64,000 bases of DNA from Limonium bicolor. Its lineage: Eukaryota > Streptophyta > Magnoliopsida > Caryophyllales > Plumbaginaceae. The translations under genes and the position numbers were made by a program. The stretch is from NCBI GenBank assembly GCA_023374045.1, contig CM041776.1, forward strand, positions 478,071,375 to 478,135,374, given 5' to 3'. Below, piece after piece: positions 23,312 through 34,279 of this stretch (positions are counted from its first letter, which is position 1; every line of letters starts with the position of its first letter). Below the pieces are notes generated by a model that searched no databases, had not been told where the DNA came from, and worked only from the letters and a program-made list of their open reading frames with translations.

Positions 23312-26210
23312 TAATAAAATCTGCTACCTTGGCAGAGGGCACCTGAGATGAAGGGAACTTTCAAAGGAAAGGCTGGCCACCTGTCTTGCCAATAATCCAG
23401 CGGGAGGTAACCGGAGTGGTTTGGCCGTCGAAAATAGAGCGTCGTTGGCCAAAGCGCACAAGATCACGAACCCCCATTAACGCCTTCCAAATAGGACTAG
23501 AAGTGGAAGTGGGACAGAGGTCCCAAACATTACTGCGCTGCAAATAACGGGCATGGTAAACTCTGCTTAGAAGAGATTCAGGCCGCTGAAGAACCGCCAA
23601 AGCTGCTTGGCGAGGAGAGCCCTATTGAAACATCTCAAATCCCGAAACCCCAGCCAGCCACTAGATAAGTCACAACAAGCTGTAGCCCAGGAACACCACT
23701 GAATTGAAGATTTGGATTCTGTGCCAGACCAGTAAAAGCGCGCAATAAGCTTTTGCAGCTGCTTTAAAAAAGACTTAGGAAGAGCCATGACTGACATAAC
23801 GTAGGTGGGGATGGCCTGGAGGACAGATTTAATAAGCACAGCACGACCTTCTTGTGAGAGTTTCTTACTCCAAGAATGCTAACGTTTATAGACACGATCC
23901 TTTAAATACCGAAAAACCGAAGAGCAATTACGGCCAATGCGACTTGGAAAACCTAAATAAAGACCAAGATCTAACACCTGTCGAGCTGCCAAAGTATGTG
24001 AAATTGCATGACGGAGGGTTGGCTCCAAGTGCCGGGAGAACATGATAGCAGACTTGTCATTGTTGATGCATTGACCAGAGGCATCAGTGAAATCCGCTAG
24101 AAGATTATGTAACAATTGAGCGTTGGTAACCGTCGTAGCCCCAAATAACATGCAGTCGTAAGCAAATAGAAGGCTAGTAATTGGCTGGTCAAGGCCACGG
24201 ACCTTAAACCCCTTGAATAAACCAATGTCAGAAGCCAGCTGGAGGGATGAAGACAGAACTTCCATGCAACAAATAAACAAAAAGGGGGAAAGTGGGTCCC
24301 CTTGCCTCAATCCACGCTGAGGTTGAAAAGAGACACCTGGATGACCATTAATAAGAACGTCCATAGTGACACTGGTAAGGTACTTTGAAATGAGGGAAAT
24401 CCAATGGGGATGAAAGCCCATGCTGCGGAGAACATCCAAAAGGAAAGACCATTCCACCCGATCAAAAGCCTTGGACATGTCAACCTTATAAGCAAAGAAT
24501 CCGCGAGAACTGGCTTTCAAAGAACGCATAAGGTGAAGCAGCTCATGGGCAAGTAACACCTGATCCGTAATCATTCGATCCTAAACAAAAGCGCTCTGGT
24601 TCTCGGAAATGACATGGGGCATTACTGGCTTTATGCGGTTGACTAAAACCTTGGAGATAACACGGTAAATTATATTACAAAGTGAAATGGAGCTATAATC
24701 CTGGACCGTAATAGCAGTAGGGGACTTTGGAATCAGCAACAAGTGAGTGTGATTGATGGAGGGAGGGACTGACGTAGTATTAAAAAAGGATAGCGTAGCT
24801 TAAATGAAGTATTCACTGATAAGCGGCCAAAAGGAATTAAGGAAGACCCCATTAATACCATCAGACCTTGGTGCTTTATTAGGAGCCATCTGCTTGAAAG
24901 TCGTCACTACTTCTTCACGAGTATATGGCAATCCCATGGATTTAAAGAACTGATGAGGGCCCCAATGCTCAACACAAGACAACAGATGCTGATTTTGCTC
25001 TGGGTTAGTGGAAGTAAACTGATCAACAAAATATGTCCTAGCAACCGATTCAATTCCTTGCCAAGAAGTCCTTGGAGGGCTGACCCCGGAAGATAGAGCC
25101 AAAACTGTATTTGTACAAGCACGTGTAGCCATGCGAGAGTGGAAAAAGGTAGAGGTACGATCACCTGCCTGCAACCAGGCCTGTCGCGACCGCTGCTGTA
25201 ACCTAACTTCTTTCTTAAGTAACAAGGTATCCATAGAGTGAGTGAGATGGCTCCATTGCGCCATGTTGGCTGGTGACGGTGTAGCCATTTCTAACTGCTA
25301 GAGCTAAGCCCGAACATTAAGCAAATATTGCTTCTCCCACCAGTACTATTTGGTGCCCCAATCTCGAAGCCGCATGCCGCAGCGCTTAACTTTAGCTTGG
25401 TATGAGACATCAGACGCAGGAGCCAACCATTATTGCCTTACAAGAGCTTTACATTTGTGATCCTAAGCCAAACAATTTTCAAAACGTAATGGCTTCCGAC
25501 CTTGACGAATGATAGGATGCAGAAAGAGGTGAATTGGCTTATGATCAGATCTGCCCCAAGGAAGGTGAAAGTTTTGAGCGTGACGGAAATGAGCATGCCA
25601 TGAGTCATTACATAGAAACCGATCAAGACGCGACTTTGCATGGTGTGAGTTTGGAGCTTTTTTATGTACGTGAACCTGGACCCTCTGTAACCCAGATCAT
25701 GCAGATTGTAATCTACAATACAACTACGAAAGGCTAGCATTGTTGTTGGATTTCTGTTACAACTGCTTAAATGCTCGGATGGAAATAAAAATTCATTTAA
25801 ATCACCACACAAAAGCCAGGGACCTCCCCATTGAGGGGAAAGATAACGCAAAAAAGCCCAAGATTTCCATTTATCTACAGAACTTGCCCAACCATACAGA
25901 CCAGTAAAACACCACTTAAAACCACCCAATTCAGTCACCACTACATCAACATGCCTACACGAGTAACTGAGAACCGCAAGATCAACTGAAAATTTCAAAA
26001 AAAGAGCTACCCCCCTGAACGACCTGCACTGTCACAGGCAATCCAAAAATAACTACCAAAAGAGGATGCAACCCTGCGCATCTCAACAGACGACAACTTA
26101 GTTTCACATAAAAAAAACATCAAAGGAGTAGCCCCTGTGACAACCCCCTTCACCCACCAAATTGACGCAGCCTTGCCAAGGCCACGACAGTTCAAAGACA
26201 GTATAGACAT
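23312..26210 (-). pseudogene. LINE B ORF2, endonuclease and reverse transcriptase
   Basis: ORF2 starts at 26210 with MSILSLNCRGLGKA, the typical plant LINE endonuclease start. GDLNEFLF and YRGSRFTYIKK mark the central and C-terminal endonuclease blocks (about 25835-25720). Reverse transcriptase follows: TREEVVTTFKQMAPNKAP (about 24920-24870), then MITDQVLLAHELLH, YKVDMSKAFDRVEW (about 24490-24445) and LRQGDPLSPFLFICCMEVL (about 24310-24255). The catalytic FADD block reads FAYDC (about 24165), so an essential Asp is Tyr. Frame breaks lie near 26010, 25430, 24800, 24580, 23860 and 23590. The end joins the piece at 12770. Confidence 0.85.
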
Positions 26211-26985
26211 TAATCTTGGCGGCTCTGGGTGTCTCCCAGAGGCTCCTGAACATGAGGGGGCGAGTCACCATTCCTTCCATGCTTGAGCTTGTCAACAGAA
26301 CCGGTATCATCATGGCCAACAACAGGAGGAGATTGAAGGACATCATCATGCTTGTACTTCTTAGAGGCCGAGGTCTGGGGAGACGCCGCTATTTCACCTT
26401 CTTCAAGCTCCATATCGCCTACAACCTGAAGAGCAGCATCTAGACCTGCTTCTTTGAAAGGGGAAACTGAGTGCGCATCATCAGAGAGAGCAGCAGGGCA
26501 AGCAGCAGGACCAGCTTTGAAATCATGGGGCTGATTCCCAGCATAACTCTGTCGACTGGGGCCACGGTGCCTGGCCTTGAGCCACATACCATACGGGTAA
26601 TCAATAACTGGGGCATCAGGCCGTGAGGGACAATCAGTGGTAAGATGAGTAAACTGGCCACATACAAAGCAAAGATTGGGAGGACGTTCATAAGTGAGTT
26701 ACAGCACCAGTGGTTTTCCATAAAGAGTGATAGTGAAACACCGGAGCGGGGGCACAATGATGTTGAGCTTGACTTTGATTCACGTGAAAGAACCACTGAA
26801 ATGCGAGTCAAAGTCAATATACTCCATGAAGACTCCAAGCTTGTCTCCCAATCTCTTGGCAAACATGGCATGCATGAACTGCAAAGGTACATCATGGACG
26901 CGAACCCAAAAGGGCGCCCATTCAAAACAGTGAGTAGTGAGAGGAATGCTCTTGTCAATTGAAGACAAAACCAGTAAGCTACTAT
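26211..26985 (-). pseudogene. LINE B ORF1, C-terminal part with CCHC zinc knuckle
   Basis: This continues ORF1 from 49330. It reads SIDKSIPLTTHCFEWAPFWV then RVHDVPLQFMHAMFAKRLG, the DUF4283-type segment common in plant LINE ORF1. Next is a CCHC zinc knuckle, CFVCGQFTHLTTDC (about 26672-26630), a nucleic-acid-binding motif, followed by a long low-complexity tail. The frame changes once near 26790 and again near 26590. ORF1 proteins coat the LINE RNA. The ORF1 end is close to the ORF2 ATG at 26210. Confidence 0.8.
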
Positions 26986-27339
26986 TGCAAACAGGGAAAA
27001 TGTTCTACTAAAACTAAATTGCCAAACCTAGAAATTAATAAAACGAAAAGCATGTCGGGTTGCAAAAAAAATCATGGTCACTATAGTATAGAAAGTTAAG
27101 CAACCAGATATTGAACCACGGGACTTGAATAAATAAGCCTAAGTCCTAAGAAAACTGGAAATTCAGGGGGGTTGTGAATTGTTTTTGTAATTGAATTGAA
27201 TAAATGCAAGTCAAAGTTAAAATGAACAATTAATGAAAGTAAATGATGAGTTTGATAAAGTGAGTGGAACTCCGGGTTTGGGTCGTTCTTTACTGGTTAA
27301 ATCTAGTAGAATCTACAATTCGACTATGAGAAACGGAAA
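26986..27339 (-). repeat. Athila-2 3' LTR, distal fragment
   Basis: This is the last 354 bp of the 3' LTR, matching 47709-48063 closely. It ends on the minus strand in TTTGCA at 26986. It is cut from the rest of the LTR by the CACTA element at 27340. Confidence 0.92.
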
Positions 27340-27620
27340 CACTGGTGGAACGGAAGCCTTTAATGACGGTGGTTTAATCACGGCTTTAACAAAAACCGTA
27401 ATTAATATGAAGGCCGGAGTTAATTAACGACATTTATTGAATTAACCATAAGCAATAATCGATCGGAGGTAGGCGCGCCTTTTTTAGGACGGACTTTAGA
27501 TGACGGTTATTTGTGAAACCGTAATCTAAAGTCCCGTGTTGACGCGCGCTTTACGGTCAACGGACTTTAGATTACGGTTTTACTAATAACCGTCATCTAA
27601 AGTCGTCCCGCCCCCACTGA
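27340..27620. repeat. CACTA left terminal repeat and first subterminal palindromes
   Basis: The 13-bp terminal repeat is followed by ACGG-containing words and then two palindromes of about 44 bp (27485-27534 and 27560-27604), each made of ACTTTAGATNACGGTT facing its inverse. In known CACTA elements such repeats bind the element-encoded regulatory protein. Confidence 0.88.
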
Positions 27621-27780
27621 TGGTCAACGACGTTTTGACCTGACGCCAAATATTTCCCGTTATTTGATTTTTTCGACGCCGCGCGTAATCTAATTATAGT
27701 AACGACGTCGTTTACCAGCTTATTTTAGATTAAAAATAACTTTATATTAATGTGTTACATGTTTGATCGAATAAGACTCA

Positions 27781-27840
27781 TGGCTCAATGGCCGTGGGTA
27801 CATGAGTCAACACCATCGATCTTGAGTTCGAAACCCAGCA
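27781..27840 (+). ncRNA. tRNA-like pol III promoter pair (possible SINE head)
   Basis: TGGCTCAATGG (27781-27791) fits the A-box consensus and GAGTTCGAAACC (27824-27835) fits the B box, about 43 bp downstream. The context (TGGGTACATGAGTC between; a T-run at 27867) resembles the tRNA-derived head of a SINE or a tRNA pseudogene caught in the CACTA left end. No full cloverleaf was built, and no SINE tail or target duplication was found. Confidence 0.45.
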
Positions 27841-27883
27841 TAGGCCAAATAATTTTCGCGCAATTTTTTTTTATTTCGTTACA

Positions 27884-27966
27884 CTTTAGATTACGGTTCT
27901 TTAGGAACCGTCATGTAAAGTGTGACTTTACATTACGGTTTTCATGTAAACCGTAATCTAAAGTCC
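27884..27966. repeat. CACTA left subterminal palindromes, second cluster
   Basis: Two further head-to-head pairs of (A)CTTTAGATTACGGTT and its variant CTTTACATTACGGTT. They flank the tRNA-like segment on its right and lie just before the putative transcript start. Confidence 0.85.
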
Positions 27967-29388
27967 TTTTAACTACAACATTTGCCCGTTTACTCTGCAC
28001 ACTGTACTTACAGTAACTCTTCTTTCGCGCTATCTTCCTCACTGAAATCGCCTCCTCTCTCCCGTCACCTTGCTAACGGCCATCGCCACCATCGCTCCCA
28101 CCACCTTTGTCACTCCCATCGCCGCCGGTCACCACCCATCTACCACTGGTCTCACCGTCGACCTCTCTATCGCGTATTGGGTATGCGATCGATTGATTGT
28201 CGTTTTTTTCTAACTTTGTTCATATACATGCATTTCGATTGCAAGTCTAATCTTTTTCACTATTTGGCATGTTCATATATTTGTGCCCAGATTCACAGTT
28301 AATTGCAACCTAGTTCGTGGGCTGATTTCTACACTACTTGCCCACTTCGGTGCTTAGTAACGGTAATTTTGCAAAGCAAACTGTAAACTGCTGTATTTAT
28401 TTATTCTTAGCATTTAGTATTACAATTAATAAATAATAGTGTAGTTTTAAAAATGCTACTACTTAAAACTGCCACAGGAAAGAAAGTAAGTTCAAGTATA
28501 TTACCGATTCCTGAAAATAGCTCATTTTCAACTGCTCAATCTGCTATGCCAGATGCTCTCTGTTTGATTCACAATCTGTGACAGGAATCAACAATGCTAT
28601 TGTTATAACCACCAGAAAGAATAAGATGAGTTTCGGTATTTTAATGGTTCTAGAATGACTAGTTTCAGTCCTTCAATCTGAAGTACTGCAGAGAAGGTCA
28701 TAAATAAACTTCATTTATAGTAGAATAAGATAAGTTTATGTATGTTACTAGTTCTAGATGGTGCGTGCAAATTTGACTTTGATAAAACTGATTTGGAGAC
28801 GTTAGAAATATAGGGGAGATGCTGTCGATTTTTTTCCGCGGTTTAGCTAGCATTTAACCTTGATTTTTTGATGAATTCTAATGTTGTCGTTTTTCATTTA
28901 TGCATCAGGACTACGACTTTATTTTGGCTTCCGACCTCAACCGTCTTAGCATCGGCTAATCGTCTACCAGAGGTAAGATTTACATATATACATATAATAT
29001 TTGACAAACTACCAAACATAGTTATCCGCCCAAGATATACCTAATAGAGGTATATCTTCGGCAGTCCCTGTCGGGACTGTCCATGATTGTTAAATCTCAC
29101 ACCTAGGGTGTGAATGTGTTTTTAATTGTACTTTATTGATTATTTCAGCAGTATCTCTTTATTGTTCTTCGAATGCATATATTATTGATTAATATCATAA
29201 TATCGTGCATTTGAAGAACTGTAGGGAGATGCTGCCGAAATTTTCAATAAATTACATATTAAAAACACGTTCACCGGTGGGATTTAATACTCATGGATGG
29301 ATTTAGGTTGATAAGATACAAAAGTGTAAAGACTCTGCCACGGGTGACGGTATGAAATGGCTGCCTTCATATAAATAGCTAGAAGGAG
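27967..29388 (+). other. CACTA 5' region upstream of the transposase
   Basis: About 27980-28170 is CT/CG-rich (TCGCCACCATCGCTCCCACC type) and resembles an untranslated first exon. The rest is AT-rich and may be an intron; CAG at about 29148 and GGTAAG near 28971 are compatible splice signals. No conserved coding sequence was recognised. Confidence 0.5.
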
Positions 29389-32300
29389 ATGGAACGTTCG
29401 TGGATTTACAGCGGAAATTTGGACGACAAGTTTTTAGAAGGAGTTGATAAGTTATGCACGGTGTTGGCGAACAATCTGAAACCTACAGACAAGGGATACA
29501 TATTTTGTCCGTGTATCGACTGCCAAAACAATCTGAGATATCGCGGCGTTGAAACAATTAAGGAACATCTGATCCGCCGCGGTTTTACAAAAGATTTCCA
29601 AGACATAATCCGATGGCATGGTCAGAGTGCGTTCGATGTTATTAAGCCTGACGAAGGGGATAATGGTCAGGCAAACACAGAAACAGAACTTGGAGATGAT
29701 ACAGTTGCTGGTGACCCAGAAGACGTTACAGGAACGTTGAGCCAGATTTCTGGGATGATGACATTGAGACTATGCTCGAAGATGTGGAACGACATTACTC
29801 TAACACGCCAGACAAGCATGAAAATTTGTTGGATTCATCCAAAACACCGTTGTACCCCGGGTGTGACCCTACAAAGTTAAGCAAGTTGAGTGTCGTCCTC
29901 AAGCTATTCAACTTGAAAGCGAAACATGGCTGGAGCGACGTAAGTTTCACTGACCTCCTGGAACTATTGAAATACGTTCTTCCGGTGGACAACGTTTTAC
30001 CAACGACTACGTACTCAGCCAAAAAAATGATGTGCCCAATGGGTATGGGGTACCAGAAAATTCATGCTTGTCCAAATGGTTGCATGCTGTTTTGGAAATC
30101 GGATGAATTTGCTGAAAGCTGTTCAGCATGTGGAGCGTCACGGTATAAGAAACACAAACTCACATCAGCGGTAGTAAGAAAGGTTCACCAGCTAAGGTAC
30201 TGTGGTACCTGCCCATCATTCCAAGGTTCAGACGTTTGTTCTCCATTGAGAAAGACGCAGAGAATCTTCGGTGGCATTCAGTTCACAGGAAAAAGGATGG
30301 CAGATTAAGACATCCCGCTGATGCACCACAGTGGAGAAACATAGACGTAAAATTTCCTGAGTTTGGTAACGAACCGAGAAACCTAAGGCTAGGCTTGTGC
30401 ACGGATGGGATGAACCCTTACGGTACTTTGAGTAGCATACACAGTACCTGGCCTGTGCTTTTGGTTATTTACAATCTACCGCCGTGGTTATGCATGAAAC
30501 CAAGACACATCTTGTTGTCTTTGTTAATATCTGGTCCAAAGCAACCGGGCAACAAAATTGACGTATTCCTACAACCTTTGATAGAGGATCTACAACTCTT
30601 GTGGAATGAAGGGGCTACGGTTTACGACTCATTCAGTAAAGAGGACTTCAATTTGCGTGCCATGTTGTACTGCACAATCAATGATTTCCCCGCCTATGGT
30701 AATCTTTCAGGCTATTCAATCAAGGGGGCGTTGGCGTGTCCGATTTGTGGTGAAAACACTTGTAGCATTCGCTTGAAACATAGTGGGAAAACCGTGTATA
30801 TGGGCCACCGAAAAATGCTTCCAAAAGGACATAAGTATCGAAAGATGGCGAAAGAGTTCGATGGGAAAACTGATCACAGCATGGCGCGCCAGCCTTTGAC
30901 AGGTACAGAGATTTACAAAAAGTTGGATAATATTGTGAACAACTTCGGGCCGCCAACCAAAAGTGGTGAAAAAAGTGTCTGGAAAAAGAAATCAATATTT
31001 TGGGAACTAGAGTACTGGCAGCATCTGGAGGTTAGACATTGTATCGATGGGATGCATGTCGAGAAGAACGTGGGTGAAAGTGTCACTAGCACTCTTTTGA
31101 ACATAAAAGGAAAGACAAAGGATCATTTGAAAGGAAGAAAAGATTTAATTGAGTTGGGCATACGCACAGAGCTTGGCCCGCAAGAACGTGGAAAACGCAC
31201 ATTCTTGCCTCCTGCCTGTCACACTCTGTCTAAAGAAGAGAAACATAGTCTATGCAGTACCCTTTACAACATCAAGGTGCCATCAGGTTACTCCTCAAAC
31301 ATAAGAAACCTAGTGTCCATGACAGATTTCAAATTAGTAGGAATGAAATCTCACGATTATCATGTCCTACTTCAAGAATTTTTGCCAATTGCACTACGTG
31401 GGATCTTGCCGGATGCTGTGTCAGACACACAATCACAAACGTCAGTGTCTTCCTCAAATCCATTTCGTCTAAGGTTCTTGATGTGGACACTCTGTCTAAA
31501 TTACAAAAGGATCTTATTGTGACAATGTGCCAGCTGGAGATGTATTTTCCTCCATCGTTCTTCGACATAATGATACATCTCCTCGTGCATCTTGTAAGAG
31601 AGATTCTGATGTGTGGTCCTTTGTACCTTCGCTACATGTATCCGTTCGAAAGGTACATGGGTGTCCTGAAGAAGAAAATGAAGAACCGTCGTCACCCAGA
31701 GGGTAGTATTATAGAGGGCACTATCACAGAGGAAGTTGTAGACTTCTGCACCAATTACCTAGAAGGTGTCGATACCATTGGACTTCCACGTTCTAGACAC
31801 GAGGGCAGATTGAAGGGTGTTGGCACGGTTGGAAGGAAACTGAAAAGAATTGACATAGACACTCTTAACAAAGCTCATTTAGTTGTGCTAAGTCATCTTG
31901 AAGATGTTGAACCATACTTTGATGAACACTTGTGTGTTTTAAGAGCACAATATCCAAACATGAGTGACGTTAGACTACAAAATGAGCAGAATAGGACATT
32001 TGTCCGATGGTTCAAAGAGAGAGTGTTGTCCGATCAGTCCACGAATGTGCCTGAACTGATTAAAGTAGTTGCATTTGGACCAAATCTGGATGTAATTTCT
32101 TATGAGGGGTACGATGTCAACGGATTCACCTTTTTCACAGAACGTCAGGATCAGAAGTCAACGAATCAAAACAGTGGTGTAGAGCTTGAAGCTTATCAAA
32201 ACTTATATGACGTCGGTGTCGTGGGTCATAGTCCTGTCTCGGTACAACAATCATATTTCGGTGTTATACAAGACATCTGGGTATTGGACTACAACAGCTA

Positions 32301-32655
32301 CGAAATGTGTGTTTTCCGCTGTAACTGGGTTAACAACAATCATGGCTACCGTGAGGAGGAGCATGGTATGAAACTGGTTGATCTGTCTAGAGCTACTCCC
32401 ACGGTTGAGCCATTCGTTGTTGGGACGAAGGTTAAGCAGATATTTTATGTAACTGATCCCTGTAATCCTAGATGGTCTGTTGTGCTTAAAGGGAGAAGAG
32501 GAATAGTTGGTGTGGATGGTGTGGTTGATGAGGATGAGTATGATGCAGAAGATGAACCTCCAACTGTTCCTATTTCATTGGAAGAGGCTGAGGTCACAGG
32601 TCATCGTGAGTATATACGATCAGACCATAACGAGGGAATGTGGGTTGAGAGATAA
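29389..32655 (+). pseudogene. CACTA TNP2-type transposase, three frameshifts
   Basis: The ATG at 29389 (MERSWIYSGNLDDKFLEG) begins the transposase-associated domain, with FCPCIDCQN at about 29504. The second block has KLSVVLKLFNLKAKHGWSD and CPNGCMLFWK...CSACGASRYK. The TNP2 core (30236 on) carries PQWRNIDVKFPEFG, the acidic GLCTDGMNPYG (about 30393), CMKPRHILLSLLISGPKQPG and ALACPICGENT. The next part contains FFDIMIHLLVHLVREI...YMYPFERYMGVLK (DUF4218) and DIWVLDYNSYEMCVFRCNW (DUF4216), then an acidic tail. The frame changes near 29750, 30220 and 31400, and no other stops interrupt it. Transposase binds the ends and catalyses excision. Confidence 0.9.
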
Positions 32656-32777
32656 TGGTGTATGTAAGTTATTACTATAAAAATTTATATGAAATTAACA
32701 CTCTTTTATTTATTGCTTGTTTATGACCATTATGAAATGCTTAATTTAATTCAAATTGTATTTCAATCCTTGCAGGC

Positions 32778-34197
32778 ATGGCTGATCAGGACATGGCTGA
32801 TGAAGAGTTCGATTTATTTTGTCGTGAGGAGGAGGAAAATGAGCAGCAATGGTACCGGTCCCATCTACATCTGCGCTGCTGCTGTTGGCCCTTCCATGAG
32901 TGCACCTTCTACGAGTGCTACTCAGAGACCCAGAGGTAGAGGTCCGACCCGTGGGTTGAAACTGCAGAAACCGGATCAGATTAGTCTTCTGTGGGACCAG
33001 TATGGGAGGTATGGTGGGGGCAGCAGGTCAGAGTTCGCTAGTATGCTAGGGACTCTGGCCAGATCACATTGCTGCATCAACCACACATGGAAACAAGTCC
33101 CGGAAAAAGTAAAGGAGACCATCTGGAAGAAGGTGCAAGAACGGTACAAGATCCCAGAAGAAGTGAAGAAGACCGTTCTTTCTTTGGTGGCCGGCAAAGC
33201 TAAATCATTCCGCCACTACTTGGTTGAGCATTGGATCAACAGGGTGCCCCCACGTGAGCCTCCGCCGTATGTTGTACAATGGCATGATAACTGAAGAGGA
33301 GTGGAAGGAGTTCGTTGAGCGGCACGCCACCCCCGAGTTCAGGGTATGTTTGTGTGTACTCTTTTCTTAATTAATGCTCATAATGCTTTATCCCTGATTT
33401 TCTAATTAATTTCCTGTTGTACTTTCTTAACAGCAAGTACAAGAACAAGCACGCAAAACCGTGAAGCTAATCTCTACCCCCACACCATGGGACGAAGGGG
33501 ATATGTGGGCAGCCTCGAGGGATGGAAAGAAGCTGGTTTGCTGACACGGAGGAACGAGGATGGAAGTGAATGCCCGATCGAGGATGTCTCTGAGGCGAGG
33601 AGGGTGCAGATGTACATACTGGGACGCCAGAAAACGACCAGCGAAGGTCAGAGGATATTTCCTAATGCTGCGATGGAACAACTGGCAAACCAAATTGTAA
33701 GTATTTGAAAGTAGCTGTTGTTAATAATTTACTTATATACTCAAGTGTTTGTTGATCTTAAATCTCGTCATTAACTTCTTTGAAAATTGGACAGTACGAT
33801 GCGGCACAGAGAGGAGAAGTGGACTTACACGCTCCTCCTTCTCAAGACGACGCTGAATCAAATGCTTGGGAAGAAGGATCACCCGGGGCGTGTTAGAGGA
33901 TTTGGGGGAGAAGTACGTCAGAAGAACGTATTCCCGCCATCTGCTAGGAAGGGTCAGATGAGTGCTGCTGAAGTCGAGGCGATGGTAGAGCGTAAGTTCG
34001 CTGCTGAGCGCCAAGCTAATGACGAGAAACATGCTGCTGAGCGCCGGGCTATCGAGGAGAGGCTGCAGGAAGCGTTGAATGCGATTGCACATGCGACTAC
34101 TCAGCAGCAGCTAGATCCTCCTCGAATGTCTTCCTCGTCTAGTTGTGCTCCGGCCGCTGACCCGTACCCGTTTGCCAACATCCAGGTTAACTTTGTT
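32778..34197 (+). pseudogene. CACTA second gene, PTTA/En-Spm plant transposase domain
   Basis: The ATG at 32778 (MADQDMADEEFDLF) follows a TTGCAG acceptor-like site. After a frame change near 32850, the domain reads RGPTRGLKLQKPDQISL, then WKQVPEKVKETIWKKVQERY and AGKAKSFRHYLVEHW, the plant transposase (PF03004-type) domain. A second shift near 33250 leads into GMITEEEWKEFVERHATPEF. An intron (33343-33433, GTATGT...CAG) precedes KTVKLISTPTPWDEGDMWA. The last part has a coiled coil rich in Glu/Ala (AEVEAMVERKFAAERQ, about 33970-34090). In the En/Spm system the second product binds subterminal repeats. Confidence 0.78.
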
Positions 34198-34279
34198 TAA
34201 CTATTTTTCTTCTAAAATAAAGTTATTTAAATAGTATTAGATTGGACTCACTTATTTATTTCACGTATTATCTCTGTTT

